Shown here in pieces: positions 8,860 through 17,035 of a DNA stretch of 64,000 nucleotides. Made by a program: the position numbers and the translations under genes. The notes below the pieces were generated by a model. That model made no database searches and was not told the DNA's origin. It saw only the letters and a list, made by a program, of their open reading frames with translations. The number at the start of each line of letters is the position of its first letter. The first letter of the stretch is position 1. This DNA is from JANYCO01 sp964437245 (lineage in GTDB: Bacteria > Bacteroidota > Bacteroidia > Cytophagales > Cytophagaceae), in contig CAYTGJ010000001.1 in assembly GCA_964437245.1 (NCBI GenBank), forward strand, positions 25,698-89,697, given 5' to 3'.

Positions 8860-9751
8860 TCTTTTCTAATTTTGACAGTTCTGAAAATAATTCTTTTTCT
8901 CTGGCACTTAGATTCGTGGGGATTTTAAGCTGGTAAGTAATGTACAGATCTCCGAATTCCCCTTCCTTTTTGTAGACAGGAAAACCTTTCCCCTTTAATT
9001 TTACTTTGGTATCATTTTGTGTTTCCGGAGCGATCTTTAATTTCACTTTTCCGTCAAAAGTATCTACCATGATTTCTCCTCCCAGGATCGCTTTGTAGAG
9101 ATTCAGATCTACGGTTGTGTGAAGGTTGTTTCCGTCGCGGCGGAATTTGGTCGTATTATTGATCACAAAAGTGAGGTAGAGATCTCCGTTCGGGCCTCCG
9201 TTTATTCCCGGGCTTCCGTGTCCGGTAATTTTTATGGTTTGTCCGTTTTCCACTCCGGCCGGAATGGTAAGACGGATCGCTTTGCCGTTTAGGGTAATAG
9301 TTTGCTTCTGGGTGGTATATACCTCTTTCAGATCCAGTTTCAGTTCGGCATTTAAATCCTCTCCGCGGTATTTGACCTGGGTGTTTTTTCTCCGCCCCGA
9401 CTGGCCGAACATAGAACTGAAGAAATCGGAAAAATCGTCTCCCGAAAAATCTCCGTTATACGTTTGTTGATGCGTGGATCCACCGAAAGGATTTTTCTTC
9501 TGGCCATATTGCTCGAACTGGTCCGCATGTTTCCAGTCTTTTCCGTATTTATCGTATTTTTTTCTTTTTTCAGGGTCACTTAATACTTCATTTGCTTCAT
9601 TCACCATCTGAAACTTCTTCTTGGCCGTTTCATCGTTAGGGTTGATGTCAGGATGATATTTTCTGGCCAACTTCCGGTATGCCTTTTTGATATCGGCTTC
9701 GGAAGCGGTTTTGTCCAGTTCAAGCACTTTATAATAATCAATGAAATCCAT
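8849..9751 (-). CDS. cbpA: CbpA-type DnaJ co-chaperone
   Basis: 300 residues. A J domain occupies residues 1-70 and carries the HPD tripeptide (KYHPDINPND) needed to stimulate DnaK ATPase. A Gly/Phe-rich linker follows (about 75-125), then two C-terminal beta domains (about 135-290). The Cys-rich zinc finger of DnaJ proper is absent, which places it in the CbpA class. Its stop overlaps the start of cbpM by 11 bases, implying translational coupling. No Bacteroidota -7 box was found in the 296-base upstream region for this strand. Confidence 0.9.
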   Translation of the reverse strand: MDFIDYYKVLELDKTASEADIKKAYRKLARKYHPDINPNDETAKKKFQMVNEANEVLSDPEKRKKYDKYGKDWKHADQFEQYGQKKNPFGGSTHQQTYNGDFSGDDFSDFFSSMFGQSGRRKNTQVKYRGEDLNAELKLDLKEVYTTQKQTITLNGKAIRLTIPAGVENGQTIKITGHGSPGINGGPNGDLYLTFVINNTTKFRRDGNNLHTTVDLNLYKAILGGEIMVDTFDGKVKLKIAPETQNDTKVKLKGKGFPVYKKEGEFGDLYITYQLKIPTNLSAREKELFSELSKLEKNGN

Positions 9752-9867
9752 TTTGTTTTCTTATTTGGAAACGAACAATAACTAGTAATACGAACTCTGT
9801 TAAGTTAACAATTGGTCCCGGAGATTCAAAGTGTTTGGGATTGAAAAGAAATAGAATACCTCTCAAA

Positions 9868-9895
9868 AATCAGGGTCCCTGATTCAAGATCAGGG
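9868..9895. repeat. Operator-like palindrome with a third half-site
   Basis: AATCAGGG (9868-9875), one T, then CCCTGATT (9877-9884) form a perfect 8-bp dyad. A further ATCAGGG (9889-9895) pairs with the middle arm. It lies in the 296-base divergent region between cbpA and the Crp/Fnr gene. It could be a regulator site, or the left edge of a degenerate dispersed repeat that continues to about 9985 (compare 54520-54606). Nothing else was recognised in the region. Confidence 0.45.
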
Positions 9896-10047
9896 TTACT
9901 TACATGAGGTAGTGTTTCCTATTCATTATTTTTCCTATGAAAAATTTATTCAGCATCTTGAATCGGGTATCTGGTTTCTGTTTTTGAGGTAATTTCTGGT
10001 GTATTACTCGTTATAGGAATTCTATTAACAATATGTATATTTAAAGA

Positions 10048-10656
10048 ATGATCATGAATGCAGGAGAAAATTTCAAAGACCTGATCCGGAAGCTCACCGA
10101 AATTTCAGACGAAGAGTTTGAAGCTGCAAAACCGTTCTTCAAAGAAACAGTCCTTAAAAAAGGAGATTTTTTTATCCGGGAAGGAAAAGTCTGTCAGCAT
10201 CTGGCGTATGTAAACAAGGGAATCCTGAGAACGTTTTATCTTGACGAAAAGGGGGAGGAAATAACCTACTGTTTTTGCACAGACAATCATCTGGAAACAT
10301 CGTTCAAAAGTTTTATACTCCAACAACCTTCCGCTCTTTCTATTCATGCGTTGGAGGATTCCGAATTACTGGTCATAGAATACGATGATCTGCAGCAATT
10401 GTATTCGAACAGCAAAGTATGGGAAAAAATAGGAAGACTGTTTTCAGAAAAGGAATACCTGAAAATGGAAGAACAGGCTTCTGCCCGTACCAAAGAAACA
10501 GCCCGGGAAAAATACCTCCGGCTCCTGGAAGAACATCCTCTGATCATCCGGAAATCCCCTTTGACGTATATTTCCTCGTACCTGGGCATGACGACCCGGC
10601 ATCTGAGCCGCCTGAGAAAAGAACTCATTTCAGGACATTTGTCCGCAGAAAAATAA
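10048..10656 (+). CDS. Crp/Fnr-family transcriptional regulator
   Basis: 202 residues. Residues about 20-130 form a cyclic-nucleotide-binding-like beta roll, without the Arg-containing phosphate-binding cassette expected for true cAMP binding. Residues 130-195 are the dimer helix and winged helix-turn-helix (YISSYLGMTTRHLSRLRKEL). Two in-frame ATGs six bases apart exist at 10048 and 10054. The gene lies 44 bases before an alpha/beta hydrolase gene on the same strand, which is the most likely co-transcribed partner. It is one of three Crp/Fnr regulators in the first 12 kb. Effector unknown. Confidence 0.88.
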   Translation: MIMNAGENFKDLIRKLTEISDEEFEAAKPFFKETVLKKGDFFIREGKVCQHLAYVNKGILRTFYLDEKGEEITYCFCTDNHLETSFKSFILQQPSALSIHALEDSELLVIEYDDLQQLYSNSKVWEKIGRLFSEKEYLKMEEQASARTKETAREKYLRLLEEHPLIIRKSPLTYISSYLGMTTRHLSRLRKELISGHLSAEK

Positions 10657-10700
10657 TCAGGATATAAGATCTTGCGTGCAGAAACAATCATATTTCAACA

Positions 10701-11597
10701 ATGCACGACTCTTTTGATCATCTTCTTTATTCTTTTACTTCTTTCACCGCTCCTGTCGGCAATGGCATAGAGTATTTTGAGGAAGGGCAGGGAAAACCTC
10801 TTTTATTCCTTCATGGGGCTCTCTCCAACAGAAATACCTGGCGGAAAATCCTTCCTCTGCTGGCTCCCGGATACCGGTGTATAGCTCCCAGCCTGCCGTT
10901 AGGAGGTCATCGTATTCCTGCCGGAAAAGATGCCGATCTGTCACCACTCGGAATCGCCGGGCTGATCGGTGCGTTTATGACCTCTCTTGGAATCGAAAAA
11001 GCAGTGCTTATCGCAAACGATACAGGCGGAGCCTATGCTCAGGTATTTGCTTCTTTGTATCCGGAGAGAGTAGAGAAATTGGTGTTGTCCAATTGCGAAG
11101 GACTGGATGTCTTTCCCCCGGCAAAATTTTCTTATCTCAAGACAGCCGTGCGTATCCCTGGCTTTAATGCGTTGATGGGCAAAGCCCTCGGACTGAAACG
11201 GTTTTTAAAAAGCGATAGTATGTTGGGTTTATTGTCTTTTGAGGTGACAAAAGAGGAGTTCTACGATCTTTATGTTTATCATTTTGTAAAGGATAAGAAC
11301 ATCCGGGATGATTTTGCCGGTGTGGCCTCGGGCTGGGATCCCCGTTATACCCTGGAAGCTGCGGGGAAGCTCAAAGTGTTTCCCCGGCCGGTGCTGATCC
11401 TCTGGGGAAATAAGGATCTTAAATTGTTTCCTCTGGAACTGGGAAAAAGGTTGGCCGGGATCTTTCCGGTCGTGGAAATGGTTGAGATCGAAAATTCACG
11501 AACCTATATTCAGGAAGATCAGCCCGGAAAGGTAGCGTTGGAGATCCTCCGGTTTGTTTCCGCTCCGGCAAAAGAAATGCTGTTTCGGCAACCGTAA
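10701..11597 (+). CDS. Alpha/beta-fold hydrolase, Asp-nucleophile subgroup
   Basis: 298 residues with the alpha/beta hydrolase core: oxyanion-hole LFLHGALSNRNTW near residue 35, a nucleophile elbow ANDTGGAYAQ with Asp in the nucleophile place (as in haloalkane dehalogenases and epoxide hydrolases), and an acid in LILWGNKDLKLFP. The place where the catalytic His is expected reads ENSRTYIQEDQP, so His is replaced by Thr. Similar NDTGGA...RT(F/Y) proteins exist as an uncharacterised subgroup, so this looks like a family trait rather than a defect. No signal peptide. It lies between two Crp/Fnr regulators. Confidence 0.8.
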   Translation: MHDSFDHLLYSFTSFTAPVGNGIEYFEEGQGKPLLFLHGALSNRNTWRKILPLLAPGYRCIAPSLPLGGHRIPAGKDADLSPLGIAGLIGAFMTSLGIEKAVLIANDTGGAYAQVFASLYPERVEKLVLSNCEGLDVFPPAKFSYLKTAVRIPGFNALMGKALGLKRFLKSDSMLGLLSFEVTKEEFYDLYVYHFVKDKNIRDDFAGVASGWDPRYTLEAAGKLKVFPRPVLILWGNKDLKLFPLELGKRLAGIFPVVEMVEIENSRTYIQEDQPGKVALEILRFVSAPAKEMLFRQP

Positions 11598-11612
11598 AGT
11601 ACTGGATAGGAA

Positions 11613-11643
11613 TTGGTTCGGGGGATAGATATGATTATATTCG
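11613..11643 (+). promoter_or_regulatory. Bacteroidota-type promoter for the second Crp/Fnr gene
   Basis: TTG (11613-11615), 20 bases, TATATTCG (11636-11643). The last box differs by one base from TAnnTTTG. The start codon at 11677 is 33 bases downstream. The spacing is the same as in the promoter at 5411. Confidence 0.55.
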
Positions 11644-11676
11644 AAAGGAGATACTTTTTTAAACTCTCCTGAGAAA

Positions 11677-12264
11677 ATGGATCTGAAAACAATCGAACAA
11701 ATTACCCGTCTTATAAAAGGAATTTCTCCCGGAGAGGCACTTTCTCTTTTTCAGATGGCAGTACCCAGAAAGCTGAAGGCAAACGAAGTGTATATTGCTG
11801 CGAATGACCGGAGCCGTAAGCTTGCCTATATTGAGAAAGGCGTTATTCGTACCTATGCGGTTAAGGAGAATGGAGAAGAAGCTACGCTGTTCATCCGGTG
11901 GGAGGAGCAGTTCATTGCTTCGCACGATACGATCATTCTGGAGCAGCCTTCAAGATTCATTTACAGAGCGCTGGAGGAAACAAACTTGTTGGAGATCGAT
12001 TATGATGAGCTGGAAAAGATCATGAGGGAAAAACCGGCTTTTGAGCCTCTTCGTATTTTTTTTCTGATGAAAATGCTGGCAGAATCTTTGGCACAGGTGG
12101 AGTTGTTTGTCCTGTTTTCTCCGGAAGAACGTTATCAGCGTCTTTTGGAAGAAAGATTCAACATTGTAAACCGGGTGCCGGACAAATACCTTGCCTCCAT
12201 GCTCGGGATCACACCGGTCTCGCTCAGCCGGATCCGTAAGCGTCTCCGGCTGAAACAGAAGTAA
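11677..12264 (+). CDS. Crp/Fnr-family transcriptional regulator
   Basis: 195 residues. It has the same architecture as the regulator at 10048: an N-terminal beta roll (about residues 20-120), a dimer helix, and a winged HTH near the end (LASMLGITPVSLSRIRKRL). It has its own promoter at 11613. It is clearly a paralogue of the partial gene at 1-297 and of the gene at 10048, but not a recent copy. No downstream gene on the same strand is close enough to be an obvious operon partner (the next begins at 12456 with its own -7 box), so targets cannot be guessed. Confidence 0.88.
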   Translation: MDLKTIEQITRLIKGISPGEALSLFQMAVPRKLKANEVYIAANDRSRKLAYIEKGVIRTYAVKENGEEATLFIRWEEQFIASHDTIILEQPSRFIYRALEETNLLEIDYDELEKIMREKPAFEPLRIFFLMKMLAESLAQVELFVLFSPEERYQRLLEERFNIVNRVPDKYLASMLGITPVSLSRIRKRLRLKQK

Positions 12265-12422
12265 GATACCCGGTGCCGGACAAATGAACCCTTTATTTCT
12301 GCATTCCTTGATGGTTGTATTCATTTTCCTGGTGAGAGGATCATGATTTTATCTTGCTTCCGGAATCTTGTATCCCTTATCTTTATTATCTTTTGTTAAC
12401 GTACTTTGGAAAGCTGCTCCCT

Positions 12423-12430
12423 TATTTTTG
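12423..12430 (+). promoter_or_regulatory. -7 box for the fatty acid hydroxylase gene
   Basis: TATTTTTG fits TAnnTTTG and lies 25 bases before the ATG at 12456. No TTG lies at the usual 17-23-base distance upstream. The preceding intergenic stretch (12340-12376) carries a degenerate copy of the dispersed repeat described at 54520. Confidence 0.45.
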
Positions 12431-12455
12431 TACAGTAAACATTCATTCAAAAATT

Positions 12456-13289
12456 ATGGAACAAGTCATAGAAGTTATTACCCAGATCTTCGGTACGTCG
12501 GTCTTAAGGTATTTCCTGCTCGCAGGTATTCCTTTTCTGATCTTTTACATTTTGTTTCCCGGTCCGCTGAAGAAATTGAAAATACAACAGCGGATAGCAG
12601 CCAGAAAGGATTTTATCAGGGAGATTGCTCATTCGCTTCAGACAATACTGGTCCTGACAGTGATGGCAGCGATCGTATTATACACCCCATTTAAACAATA
12701 TACGCTTGTCTATGACCAGTTAGATCAGTTTCCAGGCTGGTACCTGGGGGTAAGTGTTCTGCTGAGCCTGGTGATCCACGATACCTATTTCTACTGGATG
12801 CACCGTTTGCTCCATCATCCGAAACTGTACCGGCACACGCACCTGGTGCATCATCAGTCCGTTAATCCTTCGCCCTGGACCTCCTATTCTTTTCACTTCC
12901 TGGAAGCAATTGTGGAAGGAGCGGTACTGTTTGTGATCGTTCTGATCATCCCGGTACACCCGCTGGCTATTGTGCTGTTTACCGTGGCAGGTTTTATCAT
13001 TAACGTGTACGGTCATTTGGGGTATGAGATTATGCCGAAAGGATTCCGGAAATCATTCTTGTTTGAGATTCTCAATACATCGGTTCACCACAATCTCCAT
13101 CATCATAAGTTTAAGGGGAATTATGGATTGTATTTCAGGGTTTGGGACAGGTTGATGAAAACAGAACATCCCGATTATGTAAAGGAGTATGACCGGATCC
13201 AGGAACAGCGGTTTAATGCAAGATCCCAAAGTGGTGCGACCACTTCGGTGGCATTCCGGGATAAACAGTCCGGACCGGGAGGAGCGTAA
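12456..13289 (+). CDS. Sterol desaturase/fatty acid hydroxylase family protein
   Basis: 277 residues from the ATG at 12456; the longer reading frame covers the promoter and was rejected. Four or more membrane helices. The di-iron histidine boxes are present: HDTYFYWMHRLLHH, HTHLVHH, and VHHNLHHHKFKGNYG followed by WDRL. Family members hydroxylate or desaturate lipids at the membrane with molecular oxygen. In Bacteroidota, relatives act on fatty acids or carotenoids, and which substrate applies here cannot be told. The stop is followed by a strong bidirectional terminator. Confidence 0.88.
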   Translation: MEQVIEVITQIFGTSVLRYFLLAGIPFLIFYILFPGPLKKLKIQQRIAARKDFIREIAHSLQTILVLTVMAAIVLYTPFKQYTLVYDQLDQFPGWYLGVSVLLSLVIHDTYFYWMHRLLHHPKLYRHTHLVHHQSVNPSPWTSYSFHFLEAIVEGAVLFVIVLIIPVHPLAIVLFTVAGFIINVYGHLGYEIMPKGFRKSFLFEILNTSVHHNLHHHKFKGNYGLYFRVWDRLMKTEHPDYVKEYDRIQEQRFNARSQSGATTSVAFRDKQSGPGGA

Positions 13290-13306
13290 TTTTCCGGTAG
13301 AAACAG

Positions 13307-13342
13307 AAAAGGGTGCAAAATCAATATTTTTTGCACCCTTTT
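13307..13342. terminator. Bidirectional intrinsic terminator
   Basis: AAAAGGGTGCAAAA (13307-13320) pairs perfectly with TTTTGCACCCTTTT (13329-13342) around an 8-base loop, with T-rich sequence after it. It separates the convergent genes ending at 13289 (+) and 13366 (-). Confidence 0.85.
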
Positions 13343-13365
13343 ATTTTTGGAAAAACCGGTCTGGA

Positions 13366-13773
13366 TTATTGTTTCTCGTATTTTATCTTTCCTCCAAGGG
13401 CTTTTGCTATTTTATCCATTTCTTCCCATCCGTTCATGATAGGAGTACCTTTCTTATCGGTATATTCAATGATCATGTTGCTCTGTCCGGCCACTACTAT
13501 TTTTCCGGTAAGGATTACATCGGCTCCTTTGGATTGAAAGGAGTAAGATACCCTGGCCCCGTTTTTCAGTGTTTTAGGAGCGGTGATCAGCGTATTGTTT
13601 TTTCCTGTATTGACGGTATAATCTTTTCCCTCCAATACCTTTGATATTTTTTCCGATACGGTATTAGAGTCAGATAGGGTAATGACGATAGCATTTGATT
13701 TTAAAGGCACACTTTGCGAATATCCGGCAGTGGAGATCATGACAAAGGCAATTAGTAAAAGAAGATTTCTCAT
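13366..13773 (-). CDS. Hypothetical exported protein
   Basis: 135 residues with a signal peptide ending at AGYSQ. The mature part (about 115 residues) is an alpha/beta domain with NAIVITLSDSN near its start and a lysine-rich end. No cysteines and no recognised family. It is probably periplasmic. Transcribed alone: a strong terminator lies downstream and no same-strand gene is within 100 bases upstream. Confidence 0.7.
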   Translation of the reverse strand: MRNLLLLIAFVMISTAGYSQSVPLKSNAIVITLSDSNTVSEKISKVLEGKDYTVNTGKNNTLITAPKTLKNGARVSYSFQSKGADVILTGKIVVAGQSNMIIEYTDKKGTPIMNGWEEMDKIAKALGGKIKYEKQ

Positions 13774-13893
13774 GGTTATGTTCGTTAAAGGTAATGATTC
13801 ATTAAGTTGCTATGTTAGGAATTTTCAAAATCATTGTAAAGTATCCGGTGTTTTATTTTTACAGATTATTTTTTCAAAATAAGGATAGTGGGC

Positions 13894-14832
13894 TTATGTT
13901 TTGGCAATGGTAAGTTCACTTTTTTTGTATTGATTGGAAAGAAGGTCCGGACTGATTTTTTCCCGGATCAGTGTGCCTAATGCCTGAATGATCCGTTGTT
14001 TTGCGAAGGGCCGGAAGTATACCAGGCTAACCTCTCGTACCGGTACCGGACTTTTAAAAAAAAGGACCTGTTTCTTTTTTTCGGAGGAAAGCGATTGATA
14101 GTAAAGTTCGGGGATCAGTGTCAGGCCTCCGAAAGCATCGACCATGTTCAGCAGGGTGTCAAAAGAATTTGCTTCAAAGCTAAGATTGTTGGGTTGAATT
14201 TCTTTTTTCTTCAAAGAGCAAAGTTTTACAAATTGTTCCCGGAGGCAATGTCCTTCTTCCAGCAGCCAGAGTTTATGTTTTTTGATCTCCTCCGGCACCA
14301 GGTATTTTTTGTTGCGTCCGGTATTTCCGTATACCATCAGCATTTCGTAATAAAGGATTTCTTCTTCTATTTCTTCCTGGTGCAATGGTGTTGCGAGGAT
14401 TCCTACGTCGACGGATCCTTCTTTCAACTGCTTGATAAGATTGGTGGTCGTGATTTCCAGGACCTCCACGGATAGTTTGGGATACTTTGTCAGCAGGGGT
14501 TTTATGATCTTAGGCAGCAGCGTGCTGGCGATGGTAGGAATGATCCCTATTTTGATCTTGCCTTCGATCGTCGTGTTGACTTTTTTTGCTTTCTCTTTCA
14601 GCAGGTTGCTATAGAGCACGATCTTCTGAGCATCGCTGATGATCACAGAGCCTATGTCGGTGGTTATTACAGGTGTCGCTTTCCGGTCGAAAAGTACGAC
14701 CTCCAGTTCTTCCTCCAGTTTTTTGACCATAGCACTCAGGGTGGCCTGGGTTACATGGCAGTATTCGGCTGCGCGGGTGAAGTTTTTAAACCGGTCGATG
14801 GCTACGATGTACTCCAGTTGTTGAATATTCAT
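13894..14832 (-). CDS. oxyR: Hydrogen peroxide-sensing LysR-type regulator OxyR
   Basis: 312 residues. The N-terminal LysR HTH spans residues 1-60 and the effector domain about 90-300. The redox site is clear: GHCLREQFVKLC places Cys196 and Cys205 nine residues apart, exactly as Cys199 and Cys208 in E. coli OxyR, which form the peroxide-induced disulfide. The gene is divergent from an exported catalase. A near-consensus OxyR binding site begins five bases from its own start codon, so it should activate the catalase and probably regulates itself. The assignment is unusually secure because sensor residues, operator and target are all present. Confidence 0.95.
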   Translation of the reverse strand: MNIQQLEYIVAIDRFKNFTRAAEYCHVTQATLSAMVKKLEEELEVVLFDRKATPVITTDIGSVIISDAQKIVLYSNLLKEKAKKVNTTIEGKIKIGIIPTIASTLLPKIIKPLLTKYPKLSVEVLEITTTNLIKQLKEGSVDVGILATPLHQEEIEEEILYYEMLMVYGNTGRNKKYLVPEEIKKHKLWLLEEGHCLREQFVKLCSLKKKEIQPNNLSFEANSFDTLLNMVDAFGGLTLIPELYYQSLSSEKKKQVLFFKSPVPVREVSLVYFRPFAKQRIIQALGTLIREKISPDLLSNQYKKSELTIAKT

Positions 14833-14836
14833 GATT

Positions 14837-14873
14837 ATAGATGTTGTCTATGGTTAATATACAAATTTTCAAT
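14837..14873. promoter_or_regulatory. OxyR binding site between oxyR and catalase
   Basis: Four elements spaced by exactly 7 bases: ATAG (14837), CTAT (14848), ATAC (14859), CAAT (14870). The known OxyR consensus is ATAG-N7-CTAT-N7-ATAG-N7-CTAT, so 14 of 16 key bases match. It lies 23 bases upstream of the catalase -7 box, the right place for activation, and 4 bases from the oxyR start codon. Confidence 0.85.
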
Positions 14874-14896
14874 AAAAACTATTGAATACCTCTCCC

Positions 14897-14904
14897 TATT
14901 TTTG
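14897..14904 (+). promoter_or_regulatory. -7 box of the catalase promoter
   Basis: TATTTTTG matches TAnnTTTG, 23 bases before the ATG. No TTG lies 17-23 bases upstream, where the OxyR site ends instead. This is as expected for a promoter that depends on the activator. Confidence 0.65.
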
Positions 14905-14927
14905 TCCGTCACGTAACTTTTAACAGA

Positions 14928-16451
14928 ATGAATAAACACATCATTACCGCAATTTTCCTGGGGGCCCTGGTTCAGCAAGGCGTTGCCCAGAAGACTCTGA
15001 CCACTAATAACGGAGCACCGGTCGGTGATAACCAGAACTCGGTGACGGTTGGAAACGACGGACCTGTTTTGCTGGAAGATATCCACCTGGTGGAAAAACT
15101 GGCTGCCTTTGACCGGGAGCGTATTCCGGAAAGAGTGGTACATGCCAGAGGTGCAGGAGCGCACGGAGAATTTGTTTCGGCTGGAGACTTTTCTGCTCAT
15201 ACGAAAGCAAAACTATTTAGCCAGGCCGGAAAGAAAACACCTGTTTTCGTACGTTTTTCTACGGTGGTCCACAGCAGCGGTTCGCCGGAAACACTAAGAG
15301 ATCCCAGAGGATTTGCTACAAAATTTTATACCGAAGAGGGCAATTACGATCTTGTAGGAAATAACCTGCCCATATTCTTTATCCGAGATGCCATAAAATT
15401 TCCGGATATGGTACATGCTTTTAAACCCTCTCCGGTTACGAACAAACAGGATCCTAACCGGGTTTTCGATTTCTTTTCACACATTCCTGAAGCAACGCAT
15501 ATGCTTACAAGACTGTATTCCGATTTCGGAATTCCGGCTTCGTACAGGGAAATGAATGGATCAGGAGTTCACTCGTTTAAATGGATCAATGCAAAAGGAG
15601 AAGTGACGTATGTGAAATATACCTGGAAGTCCAGACAGGGTGAGCGAAACTTTACGATGGAGGAAGCCGCAAAGGTACAAGCGAGCGATTTTCAGCACGC
15701 CACAGTGGATTTGTACGACAACATTAAAAAAGGAAATTTTCCGAAGTGGGATCTGTATGTACAATTCCTGAAAGCGTCAGATTTCGATAAACTGGATTAC
15801 CATCCCTTGGACGTAACAAAGATCTGGAATGAGAAAGAAGCACCTTCTGTTTTGCTGGGAACTATGACCTTAAATAAGGTGCCGGATAATTTCTTTGAAT
15901 TTACCGAGCAGTCGGCATTTTCTCCGGCATCCCTGGTACCTGGTATAGAACCTTCGGAAGATAAGCTCTTGCAGGGAAGACTATTCTCTTACTTTGATAC
16001 TCAGCGTTACAGAGTGGGGGCAAACTTTCAGCAACTTCCGGTAAATGCACCGCTGGCAAAAGTAAATTCCAATAATCAGAACGGGGCACTGAGCAGAAGA
16101 GGCACTACAGGTGAGGTCAATTATCAGCCTTCGAGAGTGAGTGATAAGCCGGAGGATGTTTCTTTCAAACATTCCAATGCCCGCTATGGCGATGTTTCCA
16201 TTGTACAGATGAAAATAAGCAAGCCAAACGATTTTCAGCAGGCAGGTGAATTTTACCGTTCGCTGAGCGAAGGGATGAAAACCAACCTGGTGAAAAACCT
16301 GGTAGCAGATCTGGGTCAGGTAAAGGACCGGGAAGTGCTGAAGATCATGACCGGCCGTTTTTACATGGCTGACAGCGATTTCGGGAAGCGTGTGGCGGCG
16401 GCATTAAAGCTTTCCCGTGAGGAAGTTGAAAATGCGATGAAGCAAAAATAA
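14928..16451 (+). CDS. Exported monofunctional heme catalase
   Basis: 507 residues. A signal peptide precedes the catalase (LGALVQQGVAQ, cleavage near residue 21), so the enzyme is expected in the periplasm or beyond, unlike cytoplasmic KatA-type enzymes. Catalytic parts are present: the distal His in RVVHARGAGAHGEF (near residue 70), the distal Asn in GNNLPIFFIRDA, and the proximal heme Tyr in RLFSYFDTQRYR. The length fits small-subunit clade 3 catalases. It breaks down H2O2 to water and oxygen. Regulated by the divergent OxyR, and followed by an ankyrin-repeat gene after a hairpin. Confidence 0.95.
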   Translation: MNKHIITAIFLGALVQQGVAQKTLTTNNGAPVGDNQNSVTVGNDGPVLLEDIHLVEKLAAFDRERIPERVVHARGAGAHGEFVSAGDFSAHTKAKLFSQAGKKTPVFVRFSTVVHSSGSPETLRDPRGFATKFYTEEGNYDLVGNNLPIFFIRDAIKFPDMVHAFKPSPVTNKQDPNRVFDFFSHIPEATHMLTRLYSDFGIPASYREMNGSGVHSFKWINAKGEVTYVKYTWKSRQGERNFTMEEAAKVQASDFQHATVDLYDNIKKGNFPKWDLYVQFLKASDFDKLDYHPLDVTKIWNEKEAPSVLLGTMTLNKVPDNFFEFTEQSAFSPASLVPGIEPSEDKLLQGRLFSYFDTQRYRVGANFQQLPVNAPLAKVNSNNQNGALSRRGTTGEVNYQPSRVSDKPEDVSFKHSNARYGDVSIVQMKISKPNDFQQAGEFYRSLSEGMKTNLVKNLVADLGQVKDREVLKIMTGRFYMADSDFGKRVAAALKLSREEVENAMKQK

Positions 16452-16471
16452 TATAGATTGATGTACTCACG

Positions 16472-16502
16472 AACGGGCTGATCTTCGGGTCTGCCCGTTT
16501 TT
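16472..16502 (+). terminator. Intrinsic terminator or attenuator between catalase and ankyrin genes
   Basis: AACGGGC (16472-16478) pairs with GCCCGTT (16493-16499), with further inner pairing and five Ts at 16498-16502. It sits only 12 bases before the next gene, so partial read-through would set the ratio of the two products. Confidence 0.7.
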
Positions 16503-16513
16503 ACTCTGAAGGT

Positions 16514-17035
16514 ATGAAAAAGACAACGGTTATATGGATATTCCTGCTGCTTACGTTTTCCGTGAAGGCGCAGCAAACAGATGTTTTTGAAGCGGCAAGG
16601 AAAAATGATCTTGCTTCTGTCAAAAAATATGTGGAAGGGAAAAATAATCTTGATACACTCAACAGAGCCGGACACTCCCTGCTGATCCTGGCCGTATACA
16701 ACCAGAGTGCTGATGTGACTACTTATCTTCTGGAGCAGGGAATCAATACCGAGCTGAAAGATCCTTCGGGAAATACAGCGCTGATGGGAGCTTGTTTCAA
16801 AGGGTATAGAACGCTGGCAGACCTGTTGCTGAAAAAAGGAGCCGATCCGAATGCCTTAAATTACAATCAGGCCAACGCCTTATTTTTTGCGGCTACATTC
16901 GGCCATGCGGAGATTGTAAAATTACTGCTCGTTCACCACGCGGATAAAGACCAGCGTGACCAACTGGGGAAAACGCCGTTGGATTATGCCGTAATACAGG
17001 ACAATGAAGAGATTGTACAGTTGCTCTCCCGGTAG
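16514..17035 (+). CDS. Exported ankyrin-repeat protein paired with catalase
   Basis: 173 residues with a signal peptide (cleavage after VKAQ, about residue 20) and four ankyrin repeats covering the rest: DTLNRAGHSLLILAV, KDPSGNTALMGACFKG, NYNQANALFFAATFG and RDQLGKTPLDYAVI. Ankyrin repeats bind proteins. Known parallel: in Pseudomonas aeruginosa the periplasmic ankyrin protein AnkB is encoded next to catalase KatB and is needed for full catalase activity. Here the same pair is exported and starts 62 bases after the catalase stop, so a role in maturation or protection of the catalase is the best inference. Confidence 0.85.
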   Translation: MKKTTVIWIFLLLTFSVKAQQTDVFEAARKNDLASVKKYVEGKNNLDTLNRAGHSLLILAVYNQSADVTTYLLEQGINTELKDPSGNTALMGACFKGYRTLADLLLKKGADPNALNYNQANALFFAATFGHAEIVKLLLVHHADKDQRDQLGKTPLDYAVIQDNEEIVQLLSR

